Positions 1 to 11,060 of a DNA stretch of 64,000 bases are shown piece by piece (the stretch's first letter is position 1; each line of letters begins with the position of its first letter). The translations under genes were made by a program, and so were the position numbers. The DNA lies in NCBI RefSeq assembly GCF_003265705.1, contig NW_020312785.1, forward strand, positions 130,451,211 to 130,515,210. Reading direction: 5' to 3'. Source of the stretch: Callorhinus ursinus. Lineage: Eukaryota; Chordata; Mammalia; Carnivora; Otariidae. The notes beneath the pieces are model-generated. The model did not search any database, had not been told where the DNA came from, and saw nothing but the letters and a program-made list of their open reading frames with translations.

Positions 1-972
1 TATATGCGTGTTCTTCTCAGATATCCATTAGCTGCTAATAAGATACTACAGATGTGCCAGTCTGTTTCCTGTTTCCGTCTATTGTACCTTTATTGCCATA
101 TATGGACCAATCGGATGGGCAGAACAATAAGTGGATGTCCTTTTGCTCCCAGAACATGTCTCAGAGGAATGTTTGTTATTAGATTGCTTTTTCTGTTTCA
201 CATCAGTATGTTAATAAAGAAAACATAACACAGAGAAAGTTTTTTGTTGCTTTTCTTTTCTTCACTTCTGTGACTGTAACTGGTTTATTGTTTAATTAAA
301 TCCTCTTGTATAGATATTTTAAAGTACATAATGCAAATCTGCCTGGGCAACGTGAGCAGAGGGAAAATGACATTCTTCCTCTCGCTGTCTTAAAGAAAGT
401 TTCCATCTAAATGTTTTAAGTACTTAAAAATTCAGCATGAATATCATGTTGCTATATTTGACTGATTTACACTTGAGACTTGGTAAAAAGCCTATGAATT
501 ATTCATTCCCAAGTGATTCTATAAGCCAGAACACCAGAAATCACATCCCCCATTGAAGTTTATAAAGTGAAATAGTTTAAATACTCTCTAGACATGTGGA
601 TGTCTATAGAGCTGGCTTTTCCCTCTGATTTCAAATCGCTGTGCTTTCGACTCACTTATCTTTTTATTTTAGGATAACATAGCTATAGATCTTGCCTTTT
701 CCCCAGTAAACCTGGTTAGCATATTTTTAAGTTGGTACAGAATACTATGTTATAAAATAGATTAGTATCTGGTACCTTTTGTTCCTCCTAGGTCCAAAGA
801 GATTTAATTTCATTACAAGGATAAAGCGACTGAGGGGAAAATAATCATTGACTCTGTCTTTGATTTATATGGAACTAAAAGTGAAAAGGAGTAAACTGTA
901 ATTTATTAGATAGAATTAAACACTGTACCTGGGGAAGGAAACAAATATGTTACTCCACACTCCTATCTCTAT
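1..972. other. No gene or clear repeat seen
   Basis: AT-rich unique-looking sequence. Read as RARB upstream intron or 5' flank. Confidence 0.6.
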
Positions 973-1009
973 GCACACACACACACAGAAAGAGAGAGAA
1001 AGAGAGAAA
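973..1009. repeat. (CA)n followed by a GA-rich tract
   Basis: CA dinucleotides at 973-987 pass into AGAGAGAAAG repeats up to 1009. Confidence 0.8.
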
Positions 1010-1484
1010 TACCTACCAGCCTGGTACAGTAGAACTACTTGTAATATTACAAGATTCTAGGTAGTCTCTATCCTCTGGAGTCTACAGTTGTGGGACTTGG
1101 CAGCTAACTTTTAATGGGAGTATATTAATATCATTTAAAATGCTACTTAGAGCAGTAACACTTTGACCTATGTGCTCATCAGAATTCATAAACTAAATAA
1201 GGTCAGGTGGGGCCACTAGCTAGATGACACTTCCCAAGAATAGCCAAAGCTTCTAAAAATATGTAAGCTCTAGTAGTAGACAGGAGCTTTTTCTACACAT
1301 AATTTTGAGTGTAACTGTGACCAACCGTTTGAGGGGAGAGGAGGAGTGAAATTCCTTAGGGGAGAAGTACACACAATTTTGAATCTGTTCATGGGTGTTA
1401 TTCCTTACTACTTTCATGGAATTCCTCACTACTTGCCTAACATTCGTAATCCGAACTATTTAAATAATAGACACGAGGCGTGTG

Positions 1485-1502
1485 CACGTACGTACGTACG
1501 TG
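1485..1502. repeat. (ACGT)n perfect palindrome
   Basis: CACGTACGTACGTACGTG is an 18-base perfect palindrome with four CpGs, flanked by GTG-rich sequence. A run of CpG-bearing tetranucleotides is unusual in bulk carnivore intron. Confidence 0.85.
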
Positions 1503-1506
1503 TGTG

Positions 1507-1994
1507 GGGGCACAGGGGGAAGAGAGGGATCCTGAATTAGCTTTCACCAGGACATGTGTCCAGTAATTATACACACAGGCACAAACAGAGACATGTTTTG
1601 TGTGGTGCACATCATTCCCAGACTCTTAATGAGACATTTCCAAATAACATTAGTCATCAAAGTGTCGCTAATAAACCGCCAAAATGTGGCTCAAAATTTC
1701 ATTCACTACTAAGCACATGCAGAGATAATTTTTTCATGGAGAATTGATATAAGGTACCCTGACTCAAGTCCATTTGTGCAAACTCTGCTGTTACTGAGGA
1801 CTGATCAGAAGCTGCCAGTTCAGTGAAGTTGGGTTAGAAAATCATGCCTTAAATTTTTGTGGACACTGGGTCGATATCCAACAGTAATAAGAATATATGG
1901 CTATAATTAAACAACACGAATGTCTTCTAACTTGTTTTGATAAGTGGCTACTACTGTGGTTCTAAAGAATCTTCTATTTTACAACACTCAGGCA
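1507..1994. other. No gene or clear repeat seen
   Basis: Unique-looking sequence. The longest open frame (1556-1747) has no recognisable protein features. Confidence 0.5.
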
Positions 1995-2115
1995 AGTGCC
2001 CATTAAGTATTCACTGTGATGTGGACACAGTCCTAGGCACTGAGGATTCAGCAGAGCACCTTCTGGAAAGAACTCCTCTCCCCGGGGAGCTTAGGGTGTA
2101 ATGGAGGAGTCCGCA
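1995..2115 (-). mobile_element. LINE L2 3'-end relic
   Basis: Reads as the antisense L2 tail: 'agtcctaggcactgaggatt' and 'cagcagagcacc', then 'ggggagcttagggtgtaatg'. Diverged and short. Confidence 0.6.
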
Positions 2116-2689
2116 AACTCCAATTTCCTTTTTATGCTCAAAATATTTTTGTTAAACTCTAAAATGCATAAGACCTATTGGGCTACGGAAGGAAAGAATA
2201 ATCTTCATGGAAATCAAAATATATACTTATGTTAAATTTGAAATGACCCTTAGAAGAAACAAAAATGCAAAATCTGAGCTAATTAATAATATCATCTATC
2301 TCCTGGTAGTTCACTCTAGAGGCTTTGCCCCAAAGGAAAGCACTAATCACTGCTATTGGTTAAATTGTTTTGAGGAGGTCGGCCTACTCTTGAGAAGAGC
2401 GAAGAATAATTCAGATGCTCGAGTCATTTAGGAGTGGGAAGTCACAATTTGGCCACAATGAACCCTAGTTATTTGTCTGCCTCATCCAAAATCTGAAACT
2501 TTTCCTGAACCAAGAGCAGGATGACCCAAGTAGGGCACTCATCTGGGCTACATGTGAAAAAATTTAAGGGCATGTGAAAAAATTCAGCAATCAAGCTAAT
2601 ATTTTAATGAAAAAAGTTTTTAAAAAATTAATGCAAAAAATTGATGATGAAAAATATACCAAAAACAGAATAAGGACTCGCTCTGTATT
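2116..2689. other. No gene or clear repeat seen
   Basis: AT-rich unique-looking sequence with an A-rich stretch at 2570-2665. Confidence 0.5.
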
Positions 2690-2925
2690 GTCACCAACTG
2701 TTCCCTTTGACTCTTTTTCCTGCCCACCCTGCTCTAAACTCCAGAAGCGCTTTGTTCATTCCTTATCTCCCAGCAGGTTTTATTGTGTGTTGTGGTCACT
2801 CCCTTCCATGTCCTAGTGTCCGCAGGGGTGATACCCTGCTCTGGGCAAGACCATGTCTGTTTTAGTATTCCTCACTTTCCCCAGTATTTTAAGTAGCAGC
2901 TACTCACTAAGTGCTTGTTATGTCA
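2690..2925 (+). mobile_element. LINE L2 3'-end relic
   Basis: CT-rich L2 body followed by 'catgtctgttttagtattcc' and 'cactaagtgcttgttatg', matching the layout of the L2 3' end in sense orientation. Confidence 0.5.
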
Positions 2926-3239
2926 GAGAGCTGGGCAAATTAGAGCTCCAAACCTGGTGACATTTCCTGAGCCTTCGAAAGACCATTTTCTCTACAAAGA
3001 TAGCTAAAAGAATGCAGAGAATCCACACAACCTGAAATCCTTTTCGATTTGAGCCTTTATCCTTTTATGCTTTTTGCTTTTATCATATTCATTCTAAATT
3101 ACTCTGTTCTGTGATCAGGCTGATTTTCGAAGAGCCAGCCATGTTGGTAGAGATACCTTATTTTTTTCCTTCTACATTTTGACTTGTTTCAACATGTTTG
3201 TGCTAATGAGCATGTCTGCTAGTATGCCATTGCAGTGGG

Positions 3240-3790
3240 ACCATTGTAGTAGTCTCTAGTCTCGTTTTCCAGCCCCCAGCCTTTGCCACCAGTTGTCTCC
3301 ACCCAGCTGCCAAGGTTGACTTTGTAAAATGCAAATCTGTTAAATATCACTCTGCTACTTTCAACCCACTAATGAATGACTCACTGGCCGTTGCCCTCAA
3401 GAGGACAGACCCAGTCTTCATAACAACGCATTCAGGGTCTTTCTCCATCTAGTGCCTTCCTTGCTAGTCTCATCTGGCACTATTCCCTGACTGATTCCCT
3501 GCATTTTCTCTGTGTGGAAGGCCCTTCCTCCAGTTCAACTGTCATCCTTCCCCCACCAGCCTTCGGTTGGATTTAGGTATTCACCTTCTGTGCTTCCATA
3601 GTATTAGACACATACTTCCACCAAAGCATGCAATAGAAGGGTTGCCTATTTCCTCACCAGGATGTGAGCTACTTTGGGGAGCGTGTGTAGCATGGGGTTG
3701 TCTTTTGGTTTTGTGTCTCAGCATCCAGTGTAGGGTGAAGCAGTCATTCACGAAACTCACCCAGTTCATTCAACCACTTGTTAAATGATA
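3240..3790 (+). mobile_element. LINE L2 3'-end relic
   Basis: The layout follows the L2 3' end: 'ggaaggcccttcctccagtt', then 'ggatgtgagctactttgggg' near 3660, then 'catccagtgtagg', with a final 'cattcaaccacttgttaaatga'. Diverged; it could contain more than one fragment. Confidence 0.5.
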
Positions 3791-3899
3791 TTATTCTCAT
3801 GTCCATCACCCTCCCATCCATTCTCATCACCATCTTCTAGTTTAGACTGATATCACTCTCTTGGCTCTGCATGGTTTATATTCTGCCTAACCTGGACTA

Positions 3900-4255
3900 A
3901 TGTTACTCCCCAAATATATCTGTTTTCCCTCATCTCTATCTGCTGGAACCCTTTTTGTATCTTTCAATATTCATCTTCTATGCTGTTTGTTTCATCAGGT
4001 CTTTTCTGCTTTCCTGCACGTGAAAATAATCCCTTCTTTCTCTGGGCAGTTCTCCCCTCCCATCACACACCCCCAGCACACATATGCTTTATTTGCAGTA
4101 TGCTGCTATAATTCATGTAGCAGTTAGCATTCCCTCCTTAGATGGTGGACAGAGACCATTCCTCCCTTGCTCTGTTCCCCTACAGGTCTAGCTCTGTGCT
4201 TTGGTCAAGGAAGGGGCTCAGAATTGAATTGGAACTGAACTGAATTGAATAAACT
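3900..4255 (+). mobile_element. LINE L2 3'-end relic
   Basis: A second similar arrangement: a CT-rich body, 'gatggtggacagagaccatt' near 4141 and 'ctagctctgtgctttggtca', ending in an ATTGAAT-rich tail. Confidence 0.45.
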
Positions 4256-4259
4256 ATCC

Positions 4260-6049
4260 ATTTATGAAATAATTTGCTTTAGAGTTGCCAGAATTAAATG
4301 GCTGCTCCAGTGGCAATATTACTCTAACTCACTAATATCATTTGATCCACTGAGGAGCTAGTTAATTAAGTAGGTGGATTAAAAATATAATCTGCTAGAG
4401 AAAAAATGTTTTGGCAGGGACCCATACATTGTGGTTTTTTTTTTTTTTTAAGCATTATGATCTCTCAGCTATAATTCCTCTTGCTTCCACCCAAAATAGC
4501 AATAAGACTCTCTGCACGTGACTGTTGACGGCTGGTTTAGGAACACAAGACCATACACCTGTGTGCCAGATGTGCTCTGCAACCCGCGCTCTGCCCCAGT
4601 CCATCTGCAAAGCATACCCCATGCTGGCTCCTTTCTATAGACAAGGGGGCACTGGTCCCCAGCCTTTTTACATGATAGGTTCCCTGGTGCTTGCCTGTTT
4701 TCCTTAACTTAAAACCCCCTTCATTGAATTTCAATGTCTTGGATGACCTTTGCCAACACAAGAGGCCTTCATCCATTTGCTTATCAGTGAGACTGCTTTT
4801 TCTCTGCATGTTTGATTTTTTTGCCTGGCGTTTTTTTGACTTGTATCACCACTTGTGAGAGTGCTGTTAGGTCTTCTTGTTAGCCAAACCAGCCACATCA
4901 GCACCAGTGGTAGTTAATAGCTGATCAAATCCTTAGGATTTCCATGCAATGCCTTAAGAGTGTCATCTGATCTTGAATGTAGCTTTAACTGGAATGAATG
5001 GGATTCAGTAACGAATGGGTCTGCATTGATGGGCACTGGAGACAGGATAGCTTTGTGATCCTCTTTGTTTCTGTAAGAATGCCTCTGCAACCGAATCCAG
5101 CCCATTTCTATGCCAATGTGCTAATAGTTGTGGAATCTCATTCATCTCAACAGAGGCCAGTTAGCTCTGGAATCCCATCTGTTTGAGTGGATGCAGTAAA
5201 ATGTCATGGAAATGTGGCCATTCATTCACATCACCAGTGAGAGCTTTCTCACTATTAATTTTCCTTCATTTTAAGGGACTCCAATCACAGTTTCTTATAC
5301 CAACTGGGGGGGGGGAGCATTTAGAGTGTTCACTTAATTTTTTTATTTTGATTTTTAAGTGCTCATCCACAAGAGAGAATTAAACAGTTATAAAAATATG
5401 TGCAGAGTCTAAATGGAGATGCCACCATCCCTACAACAGATTCAAAAAAATGCTTCAGCCAGATTTTTAGAGTCCCTCTCAGCATAGGATGCCCAAGGCG
5501 GTGTTTTGGCCCAGAGGAATTTTTAGGCTGATTTTTTTTTTCCCCTCCTGAAAATAGAGTTTAAGCCGTAGAGAAACAGGCTGAGTGGTCATGAGAATGG
5601 GGTAAAAGAGATGCTGTCTCTTACTGATTGCTGGGGTGACATAATAATTAGGAATATGGCAGGCCTTCTAGTTCACCTCCTGGCTAGCTGGCCAGCAGAA
5701 ATGCTGGAGCCAGACTGGCTAGAAATGATGGCAGGAGCTTCTAAAATCACAGTCAGTATTTTCATACATTTTGTCATTTCCTTAAGAAACTTCCTGAATT
5801 GATTTTTAAGTCAAGAAACCTGACTTCGAAAAGGGGATATCTGGGTGTATGCATGTCTTTAAACATGCATCTGATATAAGTAGAGGAATGGATAAAGAAT
5901 ACAGGAGATAATAGATTATTTGCTAAAAGTAAATATGGAGAAGTGCTTTGTTTTTTTCCGGCCACCCGTGAGCATAAATGGCTTCATCACTCAAATACGT
6001 TTAAAGACATCGGGTATTTTCACGGACTCAACAATGTTTAGAAAAACTA
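4260..6049. other. Unique-looking intron or flank
   Basis: No exon or confidently named repeat. Contains a T-run at 4434-4451 and a G-run at 5307-5316. The open frames here (for example 4537-4809 on the minus strand) show no domain. Confidence 0.45.
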
Positions 6050-6165
6050 ACCAAGGCATCCTAGGTGCCAGGCACAGTTCTAAGTATTTTATGTACATTA
6101 ACTCCTTTGATCTTTGTGAACTACTGCTGTCATTTCCATTTTATAAATCAGGAAAGTGAGATTGA
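6050..6165 (-). mobile_element. MIR SINE relic
   Basis: Antisense MIR: 'aggtgccaggcacagttcta', 'tttatgtacattaactcctt' and 'tccattttataaatcaggaa'. Ancient tRNA-derived SINE. Confidence 0.75.
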
Positions 6166-6169
6166 ATGA

Positions 6170-6974
6170 AGCTGAGACTTCATCCTTTGCCTCTAAGATT
6201 AGCTTTATTATCACTTGATTCCTAGAATGAGATTCACCTCTTTATTCGCAAGGTGTGAATTAACAAAGCAATGTGCCTACCAATTTAAATCAAACATGCC
6301 AGAACAAATACAGCAGATGACTGTTTATCCAGAATGTCTGTAATTTGATACATTCTGAATTAATAACTTTTCCAAAATGTGGATATCTTGACTTTGAAAG
6401 AACGCAACAGTTGATCAATGTCATTTTATCCCATAATATGATATTTGCACAACTGAAGCTAAATGCTTTGAACATGATTTCCTGCCCAACACATAAACAA
6501 CTAAGAAAACATTACAGCGCATGCATTACTAGCCCAACTGTTAGGACAATACTGTTATATTTCCTTACAGACTTTCCTTCTCTTACTCTTATTCTGGGGA
6601 CTGGGCTTCCATAATATCACCTGGAAGATCATACCATCACTTTATACCACACATTAAACAAAACCACACTTCAATTATTAGAATGCTGTGACTTTTAAAA
6701 TGTTAATCATTTTAAGGTATTATATAATAATCCCAAGGCTTGAATTCTTATCTTACTATGTTACAATTCCTTATAAACTCTGCTGTGTATTCAAATGAAT
6801 GCTATTGGTTTTCAAAGATGATCCTTAAAGAAGCTATAGTCATATTTTAATATTGCTACTAATGATCAAAATTTCTTTGAAATTCTTCTTCTTTTTAATT
6901 TATAGCAAGCATTAGTTTATTTAGGAAGATGGCCATTCTTTATCCTTGGAATTGCTTTAAAAGTATAATTTCTG
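6170..6974. other. No gene or clear repeat seen
   Basis: AT-rich unique-looking sequence. Confidence 0.5.
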
Positions 6975-7160
6975 AAGACACAAATAAATGGAAAGCTATT
7001 CCATGTTCATGGATTGAAAGAATTCATATTGTTAAAATGTCTGTACTACCCGAAGCAATCTAGAGATTGAATGCAATCCCTATCAAAATTCCAGTGGCAT
7101 TTTTCACAGAAATAGAACAACCTGGCAATTTTCAGGGAAGCTCTAAGGCTGCTGATTTAA
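6975..7160 (+). mobile_element. LINE-1 ORF2 fragment
   Basis: Sense L1: 'tggaaagctattccatgttc', 'atggattgaaagaattcata' and 'gaatgcaatccctatcaaaa' lie in the order seen in the ORF2 reverse-transcriptase 3' part. Ends near an A-run at 7159. Short dead fragment. Confidence 0.8.
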
Positions 7161-7554
7161 AAAAAAAAAAAAAAGACCTTGCACAATTTTCACATGACAT
7201 AGCAGAAAGGCAAAAATAGTTAAATTAACATTTTATACACTGTTCAGGAATGGTTGTGCATTGCCACCAGAGATAGCACACTCTTGTCTCTTCTCCTGGT
7301 ACCACTCTGACCCCTGGCCTCTTTTTGAGCCCATGTCTTCTTTAGAACTAGCATCACTTGGATTCACCTCTGCTTTAGTGTCGTAGGAAGTTTTAGAAGC
7401 CAGTGGTGAGCATCTTCAAGATTTTCTCCCTGACCAACACCACACATTGGGTTTTTCCCCAGGGGGATAATTGTATTTTGGCAAAACTGGCTACTGGTTT
7501 CAGGATAAGTATTATGTCAGTGTTTGTGGTTTATGTTCTTGAGTAGGTCCTTGA
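7160..7554. other. No gene or clear repeat seen
   Basis: Unique-looking sequence after the A-run at 7159-7174. Confidence 0.45.
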
Positions 7555-8055
7555 AGGCTCAGAGTGGACTGATATATTTGTTTCCTATTGCTGCTATAAA
7601 AAATGACCACAAACTTAGTGGCTTTAAAACCACACAAATTTATCCTTTCAGCTCTGGAGGTCAGAAGTCCAAAACCAGTTTCACTGAGGTAAAGTCAAGA
7701 TACCAGCTGGGTTAGTTCCTCCTGGCTCTGAGGAGAGAATGTGTTTCTGTGCCTTTATCAACATCTAGGAGCTCAGTACCTTCCTTGGCTTTTAGCCCCT
7801 TTACATTCAAAGCATACCACTCCAAATTCTGCTTCTGTCATCATACCACCCCCTCCTGTAATCACACCCTCCTTTGTCATCCTTTTATGAGGACCTCTGT
7901 GATTATATTGGAGGACTCAGAGAATCCAGAATAATCTCCCCATTTCAAGATCCTTCATTTTAATCACATCTGCAAAGTTCTTTTGATCCTATAAGATAAC
8001 ATTTCTTGGTTTCAGAAATTAGGACATGGACCCCTTTGGGTGCCATTATTCAGTC
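7555..8055 (-). mobile_element. MaLR LTR, MLT1-like, antisense
   Basis: 'tgtttcctattgctgctata', 'aacttagtggctttaaaacc' and 'agctctggaggtcagaagtc' at the left, 'gaggactcagagaatccaga' and a final 'ccattattcagtctacctta'. This is the antisense order of MLT1-family LTRs (ERVL-MaLR). No internal coding region is attached. Confidence 0.75.
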
Positions 8056-8096
8056 TACCTTAGCTAGTTCAGCTACCACAGAGGCCTAACTCTTGT

Positions 8097-8437
8097 GTCT
8101 TCTGTGGTCTGAATGGTTGCATGCCCCGTAAATTGATATGTTGAAATCATAACCCTCAGGATGATGGTGTTAGGAGGTGAAGCCTTTAATGGGTGATTAG
8201 GTCATGAAGGTGGAGCCCTTCTGATTGGGATTAGTGATCTTATAAAAGAGAACCCAGATGGCTAGCTTGCCCCTTCCACATGTGAGCCCACAGCAAGAAG
8301 ATGCCTGCCATGGGGGTCTCACCAGAGCAGGACTACGCTGGCCCTTGATCTTGGACTTCTAGCCTCTAGAACTGTGAGAAGTAAGTTTCTGTTGTTGATG
8401 ATTTTGTTAGGACAGCCCAAATGGATTGAGATGGTGC
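8097..8437 (+). mobile_element. MaLR LTR, MLT1A/B-like, sense
   Basis: 'gtgattaggtcatgaaggtg', 'gggattagtgatcttataaa', 'gcccttgatcttggacttct' and 'ctctagaactgtgagaagta', then 'ttaggacagcccaaatggat' follow the sense order of MLT1A-type LTRs. Confidence 0.85.
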
Positions 8438-8439
8438 CC

Positions 8440-9028
8440 TATTCACGTTAATGCAGGACTGTAACTTGACAACATTTCTGCTCCTCCACACTTTCTTCAT
8501 GGTCTGCCCCACTCCAAAATGCAAAACTCTCATCATACCCTTGCATTCTTTTGCCTTCCCCCTTTTCTTAGAACATAGTTTGGGGCATACCTTTTTGCAC
8601 AGCTAGTTTTTATTTATTTTTTTTTTTCAAAATGTTGACTGTGTTTTAAGGAACAAATGCAGGTTTATTGACAAAATCCCTTTCAGGGAGAGTAAAAGTA
8701 AATAAGAACGTTTAAAAAAAAAACTGAATTTATGAATTTACGAAAATGCAGAAGAGGTAAGGAGGAAGTCAAGGTGAGTAGACATTCCCTAAATGTGAGT
8801 AGAGAGCAGGAGTCCATGAGGGCTGTGAGTGGTGAGGACCCAGGCCTAATCCTAACAGAGCCCCCTGCAGATGAGGGCCTCTCCTGAGAAAATGGCTGTG
8901 TGATGCTCTGGAAAGACTGGACCCTGTGCCCAGTTCACCAAGGCCAAAGCCACATATACAGGCTAATCTGGACTCAGGCTTCAGGAATATATCAGTAGAA
9001 GCTGTGTGGATGGAGTCTATCCCCATTT
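8440..9028. other. No gene or clear repeat seen
   Basis: Unique-looking sequence with T-run and A-run near 8608-8625 and 8713-8722. An 85-codon minus-strand frame at 8769-9026 has no recognisable domain. Confidence 0.45.
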
Positions 9029-9048
9029 GTGGTTGGTTGGTTGGTTGA
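9029..9048. repeat. (GGTT)n short tandem repeat
   Basis: About four to five units of GGTT/TTGG at the left edge of an L1 fragment. Confidence 0.8.
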
Positions 9049-9054
9049 TGTACC

Positions 9055-9845
9055 TATCTCTCTTTTGTAATTATCAAGGTATAATTTGCCTAACCTAAAT
9101 TCATCCTTTTAAGTTGTATCAGTGGTTCTTAGTATGTTCACAAAATTAGGCTACTGTCATCATTACTTATTTCCAGCATATTTTCATCACCCAAGAAGGA
9201 AACCCAATACCCACTAAAAGTCACTCTCTACCCCTTCCTCCCTCCAGTTTCTGTCTAAGGATTTGCATCTTCTGGACATTTCATATAAATGGAATCCTAT
9301 AATATGTAGCCTTCATATCTAAGGCCTTTTAAGTCTTTTATGGCTTCTTTCCCTTAGCATAGTGTTTTCAGGGTTCATCTATGTTGTAGCATATATCAGT
9401 ACTTCATTCCTCTTGATGACTAAATAATGCTCCATTGTACAGATATACTACATATTGCTTATCCATTCATCAATTCGTGGTCACTTGGGTTGTTTCTACT
9501 TTTGGGCTATTATGAATAATGCTGCTGTGAATATTCATGTACAAGTTTTTACTTGGTTATGTTTTCACTTTCCTTATATACTCAGTAGTGGAATTCCTAG
9601 GTCATATGGTAGCTCTGTGTAACGTTTTTCCTTCCTTCCTTCCTTCCTTCCTTCCTTCCTTCCTTCCTTCCTTCATTCTTTCCTTCCCTCCCTCCTTCCT
9701 TCCTTCCATCCATCCATCCATTTTTCTGAAACTGTCAAACTGTTTTCCAAAGCATTTATACCATTTTTTGTTCTCACCAGCAATACTGAAGGGTTCAAAT
9801 TCTACACATTCTCTCCAACATGTGTTATTGTCTGTCTTTTTTCTT
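9055..9845 (-). mobile_element. LINE-1 3' region (old L1M), antisense
   Basis: 'ggtataatttgcctaaccta', 'tttctacttttgggctatta', 'tgaataatgctgctgtgaat' and 'gtcaaactgttttccaaagc' are in the antisense order of the L1 ORF2 end plus 3' UTR. Interrupted by a (CTTC)n expansion at 9630-9720. Confidence 0.85.
9630..9720. repeat. (CTTC)n / (CATC)n microsatellite inside L1
   Basis: About 90 bp of CCTT units with a few interruptions, ending in (CATC)n. It sits at the T-rich point of the L1 end between 'gtaacgttttt' and 'tctgaaactgtc'. It produces spurious open frames on both strands. Confidence 0.95.
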
Positions 9846-10079
9846 GTAGTCCACTCCCAATGTTTTGGTTGCATGAGACCCAAGGTCCTTTTTATAACCC
9901 TGGAAGAGAAAGAAAATCTTAACAACGGACTGAATCCACCCACTCTCGGGTAGTATAAATAGTTAGAGTGCAATCAAATCTAATTTAAAGAAATAGGCAA
10001 TCTTCTACACCTGAAAAAAAAAAAAGTCTTTGCTTATTTGGTCTGACTTTCTCTTTGTAGTATCATAATTCTAATGTAG

Positions 10080-11060
10080 TGCTTCTTAAACTTTTTTCCA
10101 CACGATGCTACATATTTGCATGGCCCATGGTGGTAAACAAAGGAGTCGCTGATGGATGAACACATTGTCTCAAAGGCTTTGTTCCATCTCCCCCACCATC
10201 AGGCCCTCACCAGCCACTGGAAGCTGAGGGGATCAAATACAGGCATATTTCCAATCCATTTTTTGAAAATCAGCTGAAAGCTCTATTCTACTGAACACAG
10301 CTGTGATGTTTTTGACCTCCGGAGATACATGCAACACAGAATGCAAAGAATGTGGGAAAAGGAGAAAACCTGAATGGTGATAACATGTCTGGCCATATAG
10401 CTTGTTTTCAAAGATGCTAACAGTATGACACACTGTGTCCAAAATGGACACTGATCCCTCTCCAAGAAGGCCCAATATGAAGGAAGTATGGACTGTAGGC
10501 AGAGGCAGATCTGGACTGTGTGGTGATAATTCCAGATTGCCTGTCCAGATTGACATAGACACAAAACCTAGAGGCATAAGGATAAGATCTGGCTATTGAG
10601 GAGAAGCAGCTGGCGAGAGCTTGGTAGAGTATCTTCACCTCAGCCAGATGGTATTGGGGAGTAGGGGAAACTGATCAAATACTAAAATGCCTGTCCCAGC
10701 TGAGAAACTGATGAGAATGAGGGTTTATCTCCCATGGGCCACAGGATATTGGGCAGCAACAGTAATTTGAGACATTGCTTGTCATCACAAGAAGCACCTA
10801 AAGTGTCTTTAAGCTGGTCCATGTAAGTAAGGAAATCAACATTAGTGGCAGAACCTGAGTAGACCTACACTGGGCATGGGATGGGTACAGTGCCCAGATG
10901 TTCTGTAGCAGCTCTGACAATCCCAATTCCTTATTAAGGTAAAAACTCTGTGACCATTTCATTTATGTGACCAATCTAGATAACCCAAATGTGCCTGGAA
11001 AATTCTTCCTCTTGTTGTTTTGACATGGTAAAGGCAACTGTATAAATTTGTTAAAAATAT
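10080..11060. other. Unclassified 1-kb block, possible old transposon or retroelement
   Basis: The left edge 'gtgcttcttaaac' resembles a hAT terminus. The minus strand keeps overlapping open frames of 73-114 codons at 10233-10638, but none gave a domain I could recognise. I cannot assign a family. Confidence 0.3.

Noticed and set aside
8928..8948. AGTTCACCAAGGCCA, resembling the RAR-beta-2 promoter DR5 element
   Set aside because: Only the first half fits RGKTCA and the spacing is three; no surrounding RAR-beta-2 exon.
9537..9973. Overlapping 138- and 123-codon frames
   Set aside because: Produced by the (CTTC)n tract inside an L1; protein is low-complexity Phe/Leu/Pro/Ser or Lys/Glu/Gly/Arg.
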